A stretch of 42,244 nucleotides of DNA from an uncultured Muribaculaceae bacterium (GCA_910586595.1 CAJUJB010000024.1:1-42244), one strand, 5' to 3'; shown: positions 1-8,950, numbered from the stretch's first letter. Made by a program: numbers and translations. Notes: generated by a model not told the origin, from the sequence alone.

Positions 1-19
1 CGCCGAATAAATACTTATA

Positions 20-80
20 CACCTATACAATATAGCGATGGCCCGACGCAGCGTCGGGCCATCGCTATATTGTATAGGTG
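20..80. terminator. 61-bp perfect palindrome, probable terminator
   Basis: Two 30-base arms (20-49 and 51-80) are exact reverse complements around a single central base at 50. The inner part is GC-rich (GCCCGACGC) and the outer part AT-rich. It begins 8 bases past the stop of the minus-strand MBOAT gene, so terminator or 3'-end stabiliser is the natural reading. The tail on the minus strand (TATAAGTATTTATT) has only a weak T-run. The perfect symmetry and one-base loop are unusual for an intrinsic terminator. Confidence 0.6.
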
Positions 81-87
81 CCTCTAA

Positions 88-1566
88 TTAATATTGCAGA
101 TAAATGAATGGAACGAGCTCACTCTGGCGTGTCTGGATTACCAAAAAGATGATTAATGCAAGGAAGGTAGCCTGCATTATTGCCGGCAGGGCCACATAAG
201 CTTCCGCCGTTCCTGTCGTCCAAGACTTTGGGGTGAGATGGGCAATAAAACCCAAGGCGATTGCCAGCACAATAAGCATATATCCCTCCACAAACTGAGG
301 TGCAACTGATAGATGGAAATCATTGAAAATCTGAGCCCCCATAGTCCATACAGTATCAAGCGAGGGTGCCCGGAAGAATGTGAAGCCTATTACAACAAGC
401 ATAAAGGTAATCACCGTATTCGCAATTCTGACATCAACACGTCCTTTGGCGCTGTCTGGAAGCCTCCATACCTGCCTGAGCGATTTATGGATTATAAGCA
501 AGAGCCCATGATAGGCACCCCAGATTATATACATCCATGATGCACCGTGCCACAAACCGCCAATCACCATAGTAAGAAACTGGTTGAGATATGCTCTGAA
601 TTTTCCCTTGCGGTTACCCCCAAGAGGAATATAGATATAATCTCTAAGCCATGTCGACAATGAGATATGCCAACGCCGCCAGAACTCAGTCGGACTCTGT
701 GCCTTGAAGGGGGCGGCAAAATTCTCCTTGAATCTATATCCCAGAAGTAATGCCAGCCCAATCGCCATATCTGAGTAGCCTGAAAAATCACAATACAGCT
801 GAATCGTAAATCCGATTGCCCCCATCAGATTTTCAAAGCCTGTATATAGCGCTGGGTTGTCAAATATTCTGTCTACAAAATTAGCACTGATATAATCGGC
901 TATTACAACCTTCTTTATCAGGCCGGTCATGATAAGGAACAACCCTTCGGAAATCATGGCCGTCGTAGCCTGCGGATTCTCTCTGATCTGACCGAGCATA
1001 TCCTTTGCGCGCACCACCGGCCCGGCAAGCAAAGGTGGGAAAAAAGTCAGGAAAAACGCATAATCAAGCAAACTGCGGCAGGGTGTGAGTTCTCCCCTAT
1101 ACAGATCCACTATATAACTTATCGAGCGGAAAGTGAAAAAGGATATACCTGCCGGAAGAATAACGTCGAGCGGATCAAACGTACTTCCAATAACACTGTA
1201 GAAAGCCTCTGCAAGAAGGTTAAAGTACTTGAAGTATACAAGCATTCCTACATTAACACACACATTCAAAGCGACAATTGCCCTGCGCCAAAAATCCTTA
1301 TGAATGATGCCCATAAGTCTACCGAGCAACCAGTCGCTCAGACAGACTCCGCAGAGAATGACCACACACCAAGATCCTGATTTGTAATAGAAATACAATG
1401 AAAAGGCTATTACAAGCAGCATCTTTATCTTCCGATAGCCTCTCACTGCCTGATACATTCCCAGGAACAGCACAAACAAGACCATGAACAGCCCGGTATT
1501 AAAGAGCATCGGACGCATGGCGTCGTAGAGTAGTAACGACTTCAATTGAGAGAGAATTTCATCCAT
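88..1566 (-). CDS. MBOAT family O-acyltransferase (AlgI/DltB-like)
   Basis: Polytopic inner-membrane acyltransferase of the kind that moves acyl groups onto polysaccharides or other exported molecules; the acceptor here is unknown. From the preferred ATG at 1566 it is 492 residues, a normal family length. The MBOAT signature FWRRWHISLSTW (His about 300) and the second conserved His in GGLWHGASW (about 340) are both present, among many hydrophobic segments. The open frame continues upstream to a TTG at 1614 and another ATG at 1599. I prefer 1566 because MDEILSQLKSLL followed by PMLFNTGLF matches the usual N-terminus of Bacteroidales homologues. It lies just downstream of the DUF5686 gene, apparently in one transcript. 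The AlgJ/AlgX/DltD-like SGNH partner often found beside MBOAT genes is not adjacent on the visible side. Confidence 0.93.
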   Translation of the reverse strand: MDEILSQLKSLLLYDAMRPMLFNTGLFMVLFVLFLGMYQAVRGYRKIKMLLVIAFSLYFYYKSGSWCVVILCGVCLSDWLLGRLMGIIHKDFWRRAIVALNVCVNVGMLVYFKYFNLLAEAFYSVIGSTFDPLDVILPAGISFFTFRSISYIVDLYRGELTPCRSLLDYAFFLTFFPPLLAGPVVRAKDMLGQIRENPQATTAMISEGLFLIMTGLIKKVVIADYISANFVDRIFDNPALYTGFENLMGAIGFTIQLYCDFSGYSDMAIGLALLLGYRFKENFAAPFKAQSPTEFWRRWHISLSTWLRDYIYIPLGGNRKGKFRAYLNQFLTMVIGGLWHGASWMYIIWGAYHGLLLIIHKSLRQVWRLPDSAKGRVDVRIANTVITFMLVVIGFTFFRAPSLDTVWTMGAQIFNDFHLSVAPQFVEGYMLIVLAIALGFIAHLTPKSWTTGTAEAYVALPAIMQATFLALIIFLVIQTRQSELVPFIYLQY

Positions 1567-1610
1567 AGCGACAGCAAAATTAATAAATTCCTCTGGCATG
1601 CATGCAAAAA

Positions 1611-4169
1611 TCAAAACGTGAAATGAAGAGCTACCCGCACTCCGTGCCGGTCGATGGCATATGGTACATCAAGATAATTGAGACGCCACACATAATCCAC
1701 CCGGAGAATACGGAAGATATTGTCTAACCCGGCTGACACTTCCATATACGGAGCCCGCATCGCCACTTTGGCCGCATCTTCAGGGACGAGAATCAGATCA
1801 GAACCGGCCAAAGGACGATTACGTCGATCAAGATGACCATACAGCCCGCTGAAACTTACCACCTCGCGCAGCCCCAACTTTCTGACACCGGGAATAAGAT
1901 TGAACAATGCCCCACGAAGATTCCACGACGCATGAAGTGACACAAACGATGAATTGATGAATTCCATCGGATTCATCAGCGCGAAACTACGAGGCTGGAT
2001 AGTATACGATAAATTGGCATTCGGAATCAGCAACTCCGTAAACGGAGCCGTACCCCACACATGGCCGGCGCTGACAGCTGTATTCAGTTGTCCTAAGAAC
2101 GATAACGAAAACCGCTTTGAAAACGAGAGCTCAGTCTTATTGAAGGCATATCTCGACCCGAGGCAACCCTTAGGCGCGATTTTATGGGCCAGAATAAACT
2201 CGGGCGCAAATTCATTGACTGGAATTCGGGTCGACTTCGTCTGATAGAATTTCTCTCCTGGAGCATACCGGAGTTGAAGCCCAAATATTGCCTCTCCAAA
2301 ATGTGAAAGGCGCTCCCCTCCCCCGGTTACAAATGGCACATACGGGGTTGCCTCCTGACGGACATGCTCGGCTGTGGCCGTCACCGAAAAATTATTGGGC
2401 AACTCAAGCGTGTACTCAAGTGCCGACCGGCGCCGGTAGGTGAATCGTTTGTCCGACATTCGGGCAAGCGACAGCACAAAGTTATCTGCGTTGGTATATA
2501 GATAATGAGAGCCAAGCCTATCCACATCATAGCTATGACTCAGTCTAAGAGAATGCACCGGAAACTCCCTCGAATGATATTTCTTATCATTGAACGAGTA
2601 TTCTGCCTCTGCACTGTATTTCCATTTCCGGTCTTTGAATCCGTAGGCGATATATCCTCTTCCGAACCACCTCTTCGATAAATTTGCAGTTGTGATTCCG
2701 CCTGCGCGTAGCCTAAGGCCCTCCAAAGAGTTATAGCTGGCCCAGGTATTTACAGGGCCTATATCGAACTTACTGTCTGCCCCCGTAGAGATATACCCGT
2801 TTACAATTATCTTCAGCAACTTCTCACCCCAATAGAACACCGGTTTCGCTCGTAAGCGTTCCATCAATAAAGCCGTTCGACTTTCGCCTTCTCGTTCAGG
2901 TTCGACCCTTACACTCTCCCAGAAAATACTGTCGCGGTTGTCGGCACCAGATTCAATGCGTGATGCCCCGAGATAATTGAAAATTGTATCGGAGCCCGAC
3001 GGTACATCGAACGAATGATGCCTGAAATTAAGTTTACGGCTCACATATAACTCAGGCGTATTTGGTAACACTCGAAATACCATATACATATCATCATGTT
3101 GCTTCAATCGTGAGCCATCAGGAGCTCGGCGGAAAGTCTGGTGAATCTGCAGATCACGTATAAAGTTCAGGTTGATGTCCTTTGGAGCATGCATGTCGAC
3201 ACGGGAGATAAACATAGTTGTATCTCCAGCCGGCACATATAGATGCCCCGTAAATCCGAATGATGATTTATTTCTCGGATAAAAGGCCAGCGCAATGTGC
3301 GGCTCTGCCGAGCCCGGAACGATAGCCGCAGAATCAACAAGATAAAACCGGTAGAAGTCAGGTGCAACCGGAGAGAGGGGGCTCACAAACGTATTTCGGA
3401 GCAAGGTTATATCCTTATCATATAGATCTACTTCGCGGAGAAGGTCGGAAAGCAGAGTCTGTACATTCTCCTGGTCTACAAACTCATCCACGCCACTGCT
3501 GCGCACACCTCGTACTATAGTTTTCTCCTCTTGACCATCACGTTTCCAATATACCGACGATGCCGATTCTTTTAATGATAGGCTCAGCACAGGTCGTCCA
3601 TCTATCTCCGACGTATCCACATGCTCAATCAAAAATGGCAACTTTCGCATCGCCCTGTTCTCAGAGGTCGTGTCAAAATCATTTATCCCGAGGGCAATAC
3701 GCTCATACCGATCATAACTGTAATATGGGTTACGCCTCGGATCTGTTACGGCGTCCATATTACGTATTCGCCGCACAAAGTCAACTGCCGGATTGTTTTT
3801 CTTCGAATATAGGCTTTTCTTCACCACAATCTCACCGAGTTCGGTTGCTTCGGGCCTGAGATTTATATCATATAGATTATGGCTCGAGGGTGCGACTGGC
3901 ACAATTTTCGACGCATACCCCTGGCACGCAGCAGAAATCGATGTGCTGCCCGCCGGCAGATGAAGTTCAAAGAGTCCTCGCTCGTCAGTGAGCGCCGTGG
4001 TGCCCGCAGGTAGAACGGTAAGAGAGGCATACGGCAGCCCCTGCATCGACACTGAATCGCGCACTATACCGCGCACGAAAGTCGCCACAGGCACATCTGC
4101 CGATGCTCTGAAAGCCACACCCAGCACAACTGCTGACAAAAGTAGAATTATAGAGAGAGTTTTATTCAA
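1611..4169 (-). CDS. DUF5686 outer-membrane protein with carboxypeptidase-like regulatory domain
   Basis: An 852-residue exported protein. A signal peptide (about residues 1-24, ending ASA) is followed by a beta-sandwich of the carboxypeptidase-regulatory type (about 30-115, with GIVRDSVSMQGLPYASLTV and TDERGLFELHLPAG). The remainder is the DUF5686 body, rich in alternating beta strands and ending in ALHFTF, as expected of an outer-membrane barrel. The domain order resembles the front of TonB-dependent transporters but there is no plug domain. The start is TTG at 4169; no in-frame ATG precedes the signal peptide and an in-frame stop lies just upstream, so TTG is forced. It is divergent from the CYTH gene over 37 bases and is followed closely by the MBOAT gene. 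Its role is unknown; a link with surface glycan or lipid export is inference. Confidence 0.88.
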   Translation of the reverse strand: MNKTLSIILLLSAVVLGVAFRASADVPVATFVRGIVRDSVSMQGLPYASLTVLPAGTTALTDERGLFELHLPAGSTSISAACQGYASKIVPVAPSSHNLYDINLRPEATELGEIVVKKSLYSKKNNPAVDFVRRIRNMDAVTDPRRNPYYSYDRYERIALGINDFDTTSENRAMRKLPFLIEHVDTSEIDGRPVLSLSLKESASSVYWKRDGQEEKTIVRGVRSSGVDEFVDQENVQTLLSDLLREVDLYDKDITLLRNTFVSPLSPVAPDFYRFYLVDSAAIVPGSAEPHIALAFYPRNKSSFGFTGHLYVPAGDTTMFISRVDMHAPKDINLNFIRDLQIHQTFRRAPDGSRLKQHDDMYMVFRVLPNTPELYVSRKLNFRHHSFDVPSGSDTIFNYLGASRIESGADNRDSIFWESVRVEPEREGESRTALLMERLRAKPVFYWGEKLLKIIVNGYISTGADSKFDIGPVNTWASYNSLEGLRLRAGGITTANLSKRWFGRGYIAYGFKDRKWKYSAEAEYSFNDKKYHSREFPVHSLRLSHSYDVDRLGSHYLYTNADNFVLSLARMSDKRFTYRRRSALEYTLELPNNFSVTATAEHVRQEATPYVPFVTGGGERLSHFGEAIFGLQLRYAPGEKFYQTKSTRIPVNEFAPEFILAHKIAPKGCLGSRYAFNKTELSFSKRFSLSFLGQLNTAVSAGHVWGTAPFTELLIPNANLSYTIQPRSFALMNPMEFINSSFVSLHASWNLRGALFNLIPGVRKLGLREVVSFSGLYGHLDRRNRPLAGSDLILVPEDAAKVAMRAPYMEVSAGLDNIFRILRVDYVWRLNYLDVPYAIDRHGVRVALHFTF

Positions 4170-4206
4170 AATTTTTAATACCTTTACTGAAATTTTTCAG
4201 TTGACT

Positions 4207-4662
4207 ATGGCAAAGGAAATAGAACGTAAATTTTTAGTGACCGATCGCAGCTACCGCGACAAAGCCCGCACACACATCGAAATCGCACAAGGATACCTAT
4301 CTACCGATCCTGATGCAACTGTGCGTGTCCGCCTATCAGGGGACCATGCTTGGCTTACTGTCAAGAGCCGCAACCATGGAGCCACACGAGGTGAATGGGA
4401 ATATCAGATTCCAGTCTCTGACGCACGCGAGATGCTGACAAACTGCTGCGGAGCCCACACTATTGAGAAAACCCGTTATATAGTCGATAACCCCGATGGT
4501 CTATGCTGGGAAGTCGACGAATTCCACGGACGTCATGACGGCCTTATCGTAGCCGAAATCGAATTGCCCGCAGAAGACACGCCATTCTCGCGCCCGGGCT
4601 TCGTAGGCGAGGAAGTAACAGGCAACCCCGCCTACTATAACTCCGTGCTCAGCGGCGTCTGA
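4207..4662 (+). CDS. CYTH domain protein (triphosphate tunnel metalloenzyme)
   Basis: A single-domain CYTH protein of 151 residues. The defining ExExK motif sits at the N-terminus (EIERKF, residues 4-9), followed by YLSTDPDATVRVRL and WLTVKSR, typical basic strands of the triphosphate-binding tunnel, and YIVDNPDGLCWEVDEFHG. The family hydrolyses inorganic or organic triphosphates, or in some members cyclises ATP; short bacterial versions are usually inorganic triphosphatases, so that is the likeliest activity. The frame is open back to 3988 but that part is antisense to DUF5686; ATG 4207 places the ExExK motif correctly. It converges on rlmD and their coding ends overlap by 14 bases. Confidence 0.9.
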   Translation: MAKEIERKFLVTDRSYRDKARTHIEIAQGYLSTDPDATVRVRLSGDHAWLTVKSRNHGATRGEWEYQIPVSDAREMLTNCCGAHTIEKTRYIVDNPDGLCWEVDEFHGRHDGLIVAEIELPAEDTPFSRPGFVGEEVTGNPAYYNSVLSGV

Positions 4663-6058
4663 GGCGAACTACATTCTCCACATGCTGCGTATGCGGGAAC
4701 ATATCCACCGGCTGCACAGCTTCGACTGCATATTTACAGTCAAGTAAAGCTAAGTCGCGAGCCTGTGTCGCCGGATTACAACTTACATATACTATTACTG
4801 GAGGCTCGGCGCGAAGAATCGTATCGACAACATCGGAATGCATGCCTGCTCGTGGAGGATCCACAATCATCACATCGGGTTTCCCATGAGTAGCTATAAA
4901 TTCATCGGTAAGCACATCTTTCATATCCCCGGCAAAAAATATGGTATTGTCAATACCATTCACTGCCGAGTTGACCTTAGCATCTTCTATCGCCTCAGGA
5001 ACATACTCTACTCCGACAACTTTGCGTGCCTTACGGCTTACGAAGTTGGCGATTGTACCCGTGCCTGTATAAAGGTCATAGACCAACTCCGATCCGGTAA
5101 GGCCTGCAAATTCACGCACAACCTTATAGAGCTCATAAGCCTGCAGTGAGTTTGTCTGATAGAATGACTTGGGGCCTACTCTGAAACGCAGCCCTTCCAT
5201 CTCCTCCTCGATAAATTCTTTGCCAGAGAAAAGCTCCACCGGCAAGTCGCCGATTGTGTCATTGACCTTAGTATTGACCACATACATCAGCGATGTCACC
5301 TGAGGGAATTCCGCTGCAAATGCAGTCAGTAAAGCCTTAAGATCGTCAGGACGATCCTCTCCAACAACAAGCACAACCATCATCTCTCCGGTTGATGCAA
5401 TGCGCACCATCATCGTACGCAGAAAGCCGCATTGGGCCTTCAGGTCGTAGAAAGGCAGTCCGTGAGCCTTCCCGTAATCTTTCACGAAATGACGCATGCG
5501 GTTGGATATATCGTCCTGTAAATGACATCGACTTATATCCAGCACTTTATCAAAGGCTCCCGGAATATGGAAACCTGCGGCATCACGGTCTAGAAAATCC
5601 TCTCCGCTGTTAAGCTGCTCGAAAGTAAGCCAGCAACGGTTAGAGAAGGTATATTCCATTTTATTTCTGTATTCCCAGATGTGGTCGCTGCCCAAAGCCT
5701 GCGGGATTTCGGGCAATTCAACCTTTGCAATCCGCTCGAGAGCATCTACAACCTGTTGGCGTTTACAGCGCAACTGGTATTCGTAGGGCAGATGTTGCCA
5801 CCTGCACCCTCCGCATATAGTGAAGTGGCTGCACCGCGGCTCAACTCGTATCTGACTCTTGCTTCTGAAGGCTGCGATACGCCCCTGGGCGTAAGATTTC
5901 TTTTTCTTCTCAAGTTTTATATCGACGCGGTCGCCTGGCGCACCAAAAGGCACGAACACCACCATGTCGTCAACCCTGGCCAAGGCGTTTCCTTCTGCGG
6001 CCACATCAATTATTTCAACATCTTCCAGCACTGGAAGCGGTTTGCGTTTTCTTGACAC
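4649..6058 (-). CDS. rlmD: 23S rRNA (uracil-5-)-methyltransferase RlmD
   Basis: SAM-dependent C5 methyltransferase of the RumA/RlmD family, predicted to methylate U1939 of 23S rRNA. It is 469 residues: TRAM RNA-binding domain at about 8-66, Fe-S cysteine cluster with C76, C82 and C85 (CSHFTICGGC), SAM pocket (YDLYTGTGTIANF), the DPPRAG motif, and the nucleophilic cysteine in SCNP at 427. The start is GTG at 6058; no ATG lies near it and the TRAM domain begins right after. A good -7 box lies about 25 bases upstream. TrmA-family paralogues share these motifs, so the exact target base is inferred. Confidence 0.93.
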   Translation of the reverse strand: MSRKRKPLPVLEDVEIIDVAAEGNALARVDDMVVFVPFGAPGDRVDIKLEKKKKSYAQGRIAAFRSKSQIRVEPRCSHFTICGGCRWQHLPYEYQLRCKRQQVVDALERIAKVELPEIPQALGSDHIWEYRNKMEYTFSNRCWLTFEQLNSGEDFLDRDAAGFHIPGAFDKVLDISRCHLQDDISNRMRHFVKDYGKAHGLPFYDLKAQCGFLRTMMVRIASTGEMMVVLVVGEDRPDDLKALLTAFAAEFPQVTSLMYVVNTKVNDTIGDLPVELFSGKEFIEEEMEGLRFRVGPKSFYQTNSLQAYELYKVVREFAGLTGSELVYDLYTGTGTIANFVSRKARKVVGVEYVPEAIEDAKVNSAVNGIDNTIFFAGDMKDVLTDEFIATHGKPDVMIVDPPRAGMHSDVVDTILRAEPPVIVYVSCNPATQARDLALLDCKYAVEAVQPVDMFPHTQHVENVVRLRRR

Positions 6059-6082
6059 GTTCTTTTAGTTTGATTTGCAGTG

Positions 6083-6090
6083 CAAAGGTA
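6083..6090 (-). promoter_or_regulatory. Bacteroidetes -7 box for rlmD
   Basis: Minus-strand TACCTTTG fits the TAnnTTTG consensus of the Bacteroidetes primary sigma factor and is followed by CA. It lies 24 bases before the GTG start of rlmD. No convincing -33 TTTG is visible at the normal spacing. Confidence 0.55.
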
Positions 6091-6169
6091 CGTATTTTTT
6101 CTCAGAAGGTACCTATAATTGAACCACTGCTTATATGTCGGCGTTGTAAAGTAGAAAATAAATCCCTTC

Positions 6170-6808
6170 ATGCTGAGCATTCGTCACATCACCGCCGCAC
6201 TCATTCTTCTTGTCATCTCAATGACCGGACACGCTGCAGCACAAACATGTGACTCCTGCCAGAACGATTGTCTCCCTAAAATTGCCATTAAAACCAACCT
6301 GCTTCACGATGCCGTACTCACTCCGGATTTCGGTCTCGAAATAGGCATCGCACGTAAATGGTCTGTCTCTCTGCAAGGCGTATGGGCATGGTGGAGCAAA
6401 TCAAGCCGACAACGATTCTGGCGTATATATGGTGGCAATATTGAAGGCCGATTCTGGTTTGGAGACAAAGCTCGCACACGAGCCTTGACAGGCCATCACG
6501 TCGGAGTCTACGGATCTTTGCATTCCTTCGATTTTGAATTTGGAGGCACGGGGTATCAATCTCCCGGAAACACCTATGGGGTCGGACTTTCGTACGGCTA
6601 CTCCATAAAAGCCAGTCGCCGGATAAACATCGACTTTGGTTTACGGGCTGGTTACTCTGCGGGCAGGCAGATAAAATATCACTATGAATGCGGAATTTAT
6701 GTATGCGACCGTCGTTCATTTCATAAATATTTCGGGTTAACTGGATTGGAAATAAGCCTCGTCTGGTTTCCTGGACGGAACACTCACAATTTACCCGATT
6801 TCCAATGA
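6170..6808 (+). CDS. DUF3575 domain protein, fimbrial cluster
   Basis: A 212-residue secreted protein with a signal peptide (about 1-24, cleavage near AAA-QT). The body matches DUF3575: IAIKTNLLHDAVLTPDFGLEIGI, then a tryptophan-rich strand (WAWWSKSSRQRFWRIYGG) and repeated beta segments typical of a small outer-membrane barrel. DUF3575 proteins are commonly encoded next to fimbrillin and DUF5119 genes in Bacteroidales. It overlaps the next gene by 4 bases (ATGA), implying translational coupling. Its molecular role is not established; a part in anchoring or assembling the fimbria is inference from context. Confidence 0.82.
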   Translation: MLSIRHITAALILLVISMTGHAAAQTCDSCQNDCLPKIAIKTNLLHDAVLTPDFGLEIGIARKWSVSLQGVWAWWSKSSRQRFWRIYGGNIEGRFWFGDKARTRALTGHHVGVYGSLHSFDFEFGGTGYQSPGNTYGVGLSYGYSIKASRRINIDFGLRAGYSAGRQIKYHYECGIYVCDRRSFHKYFGLTGLEISLVWFPGRNTHNLPDFQ

Positions 6809-7743
6809 AATGCGTGTCTCATATCATAATGGCTGCCTTGATGCCTTTTGCGGTTGCCTGCCACCACAAAGACATTGAGTGCCCATGGAATATAGACCGC
6901 GACATATCGGTTATATTCAATTGGGAAAATGCGCCCGCAGCGAATCCTGAAGGGATGGCTCTTTACTTCTTTCCTGCATCGGAAGGTGGACGGATATGGC
7001 GCTTCGATATAGCTGGAAAAGAAGGCGGAACAGTCAATCTCCCAATCGGAAAATATCGCATGCTCGCCTTCAACAACGATACCCGCAACATTGACTTTAC
7101 CGGAGCTGCCTCATATTTTACTTTCACTGCCACCTCACCCTCTCTGGGCGAAGACCTGCGACGTATGCCCGATATGCTTTGGTCGGGCCATACTTCTGAA
7201 ATAGACGTCACTGCCTGCGGAGTAAAATATTTATTACCCGACGGAGCTTGGAAGGAATGTGTTAAAGGCCTTGTAAGATGTAGCCCCGGGCCATGCATAA
7301 TCAATTATACCGTAGTGGTCAAGGACGTGGAGAATATCTCCGGAGTGGCTTCTGTCACAGCCCGGCTATCGGGTCTGCATTCTGAGTGCCGGCTGGAGAA
7401 CATCGACCCATCCGGATCTCCATGCTCCATTCCCTTCCAGATGCATGTCGATGGGGCATCTTCGATTACCGGAGCATTGCGCGGATTTGGAACCGATTAT
7501 AGCCAACCCAATGTACTTACATTGTTCATAACGCTCACCGACGGATCTGCCATAACTCTCACCAGAGATGTGACAGAACAAATTCTGAACAATCCCGACC
7601 AACGTAATGTTACCATTATAATAAACGGCCTCTCAATACCCTCAGAAGGCATTCCAGACACACCTGTTGGTGGCGGAGATATCGACGTAGGGGTAGTAGG
7701 CTGGACGGTTATTGAAATTAATCTATCAACAGATATTATGTAG
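6805..7743 (+). CDS. DUF5119/FimB-Mfa2-like fimbrial anchor lipoprotein
   Basis: A 312-residue predicted lipoprotein with a lipobox cysteine at residue 19 (FAVAC) and no further membrane segment. After the cysteine come CPWNIDRDISVIFNWENAP and YFFPASEGG, then GKYRMLAFNND, the pattern of the DUF5119/Mfa2-like fimbrial accessory family. In Porphyromonas, FimB and Mfa2 anchor and limit the length of fimbriae, so anchoring to the outer membrane is the likely role. It is translationally coupled to the upstream DUF3575 gene and lies 61 bases before the fimbrillin gene. Confidence 0.8.
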   Translation: MKCVSHIIMAALMPFAVACHHKDIECPWNIDRDISVIFNWENAPAANPEGMALYFFPASEGGRIWRFDIAGKEGGTVNLPIGKYRMLAFNNDTRNIDFTGAASYFTFTATSPSLGEDLRRMPDMLWSGHTSEIDVTACGVKYLLPDGAWKECVKGLVRCSPGPCIINYTVVVKDVENISGVASVTARLSGLHSECRLENIDPSGSPCSIPFQMHVDGASSITGALRGFGTDYSQPNVLTLFITLTDGSAITLTRDVTEQILNNPDQRNVTIIINGLSIPSEGIPDTPVGGGDIDVGVVGWTVIEINLSTDIM

Positions 7744-7804
7744 CAACATCTCTCTTTCAACATTCCATTGTAACCAAAATACGCCACCAAAAACCTTTAT
7801 TAAT

Positions 7805-8887
7805 ATGAGAATAAAACCTATTGCCTCGCTATCAATCCTGGCAGCCTCGCTCGCCATTGTATCGTGTAGCGAGAATGAGACACATGACACTCCGGCTCAA
7901 AACGACGGTGCCATACGCTTTGCACCACGGACGGAATACAATACCCGTTCCGGCGATATAACCACCAATAACCTTGGAGAATTCCATGTATACGCCTACA
8001 CCGGCACCGACGATGCCCCGGTAACTTTTATGGATAATGTCGAAGTGACCAAGACTTCGTCAAATACATGGGCATATTCCCCTCTCAAATACTGGCCTAA
8101 CGAACCCGTCGACTTTTTCGCCTATGCCCCCGCTGGCTGGGTTCCGGCATCTGGCCCGCTGAAACCGGTGGAATATAGCAACTATCCTCCCGAGAAAGAC
8201 TTGATTTACTCCACCAGTATGAATAATATGGGCAATGCCGCGGTTGAAAACGCCCAAGTTATTCTCAATTTCCGTCACGCCCTGTCTAAAGTTACTCTCA
8301 ACCTTAGTTCGACCAACACTGACCTGACTGTAAAAGCGACCAATGTTGTGATGGCAAATTTGATGTCAAAGGGTGAGTTTAACTTCCCGAAAGCCACTAC
8401 GAATGCAGGCGCAAATCCGGCAGACTCCACTATAGGCACATGGACAAATCTTTCTACTCCTTTGACCACCGTGTTCTTCATGGCTCAGCGACCCGAAGAA
8501 TCGCTTGTCTTGAATACTACCCCAACCGACATGTCGGCTGAAGGCATGGGAGGTGACAAATATTTCATTCCCCAGACGCTGACCTACCGCTCAAATGGCA
8601 GCGGAGCCGACACCTACATCGCAGTGATGTGCAACATCTACGATGCAAATACTGGTCAGAAACTTTGGCCTAACCAGAATACACCTCCTGAAAACCTGGT
8701 GCCGGGTAGCACAAATAAAGACGGCCTCCTCAAATTTGCCCTCGGTACTCCTCAGTTCCAGGCATGGAAACCCGGCTACCACTATATCTACAACCTCGTG
8801 ATCAACACCAATCCTGAAATGGGTTCTATCGATTTCGGTACCCCAACTGTTGATACATTTGTGGAAGTCGAGACTAACTACGAATAA
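7805..8887 (+). CDS. Fimbrillin family protein (FimA/Mfa1-like)
   Basis: A 360-residue lipoprotein precursor with a lipobox at residues 18-21 (IVSC). The body shows Mfa-like/fimbrillin family features: IRFAPRTEYNTRSGD soon after the lipobox, FHVYAYTG, the YSPLKYWP motif, VDFFAYAP, and the conserved FRHALSKVTLNL strand. The C-terminus (YHYIYNLVINTNPEM then IDFGTPTVDTFVE) is the usual end of the family and probably provides the donor-strand region. The open frame extends to 7712, but ATG 7805 directly precedes the signal peptide. Family knowledge: subunits reach the surface as lipoproteins and are trimmed by a gingipain-like protease before polymerising. It is the last gene of the cluster and is closed by a strong terminator. 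Confidence 0.88.
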   Translation: MRIKPIASLSILAASLAIVSCSENETHDTPAQNDGAIRFAPRTEYNTRSGDITTNNLGEFHVYAYTGTDDAPVTFMDNVEVTKTSSNTWAYSPLKYWPNEPVDFFAYAPAGWVPASGPLKPVEYSNYPPEKDLIYSTSMNNMGNAAVENAQVILNFRHALSKVTLNLSSTNTDLTVKATNVVMANLMSKGEFNFPKATTNAGANPADSTIGTWTNLSTPLTTVFFMAQRPEESLVLNTTPTDMSAEGMGGDKYFIPQTLTYRSNGSGADTYIAVMCNIYDANTGQKLWPNQNTPPENLVPGSTNKDGLLKFALGTPQFQAWKPGYHYIYNLVINTNPEMGSIDFGTPTVDTFVEVETNYE

Positions 8888-8921
8888 CACACCAACCTTC
8901 TTACCTTACCTATCCATGACT

Positions 8922-8950
8922 GGCCCGGAGTTGTCGACTCCGGGCCTTTT
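8922..8950 (+). terminator. Intrinsic terminator of the fimbrial operon
   Basis: A perfect 10-base stem (GGCCCGGAGT at 8922-8931, ACTCCGGGCC at 8937-8946) with a 5-base loop, followed by TTTT. It lies 34 bases past the fimbrillin stop. Confidence 0.9.

Noticed and set aside
20..80. Palindrome as an insertion-sequence end or CRISPR repeat
   Set aside because: No second copy, transposase, target duplication or spaced repeats are visible in the window.
3988..4206. N-terminal extension of the CYTH frame
   Set aside because: This part is antisense to the DUF5686 gene; the CYTH ExExK motif begins right after ATG 4207.
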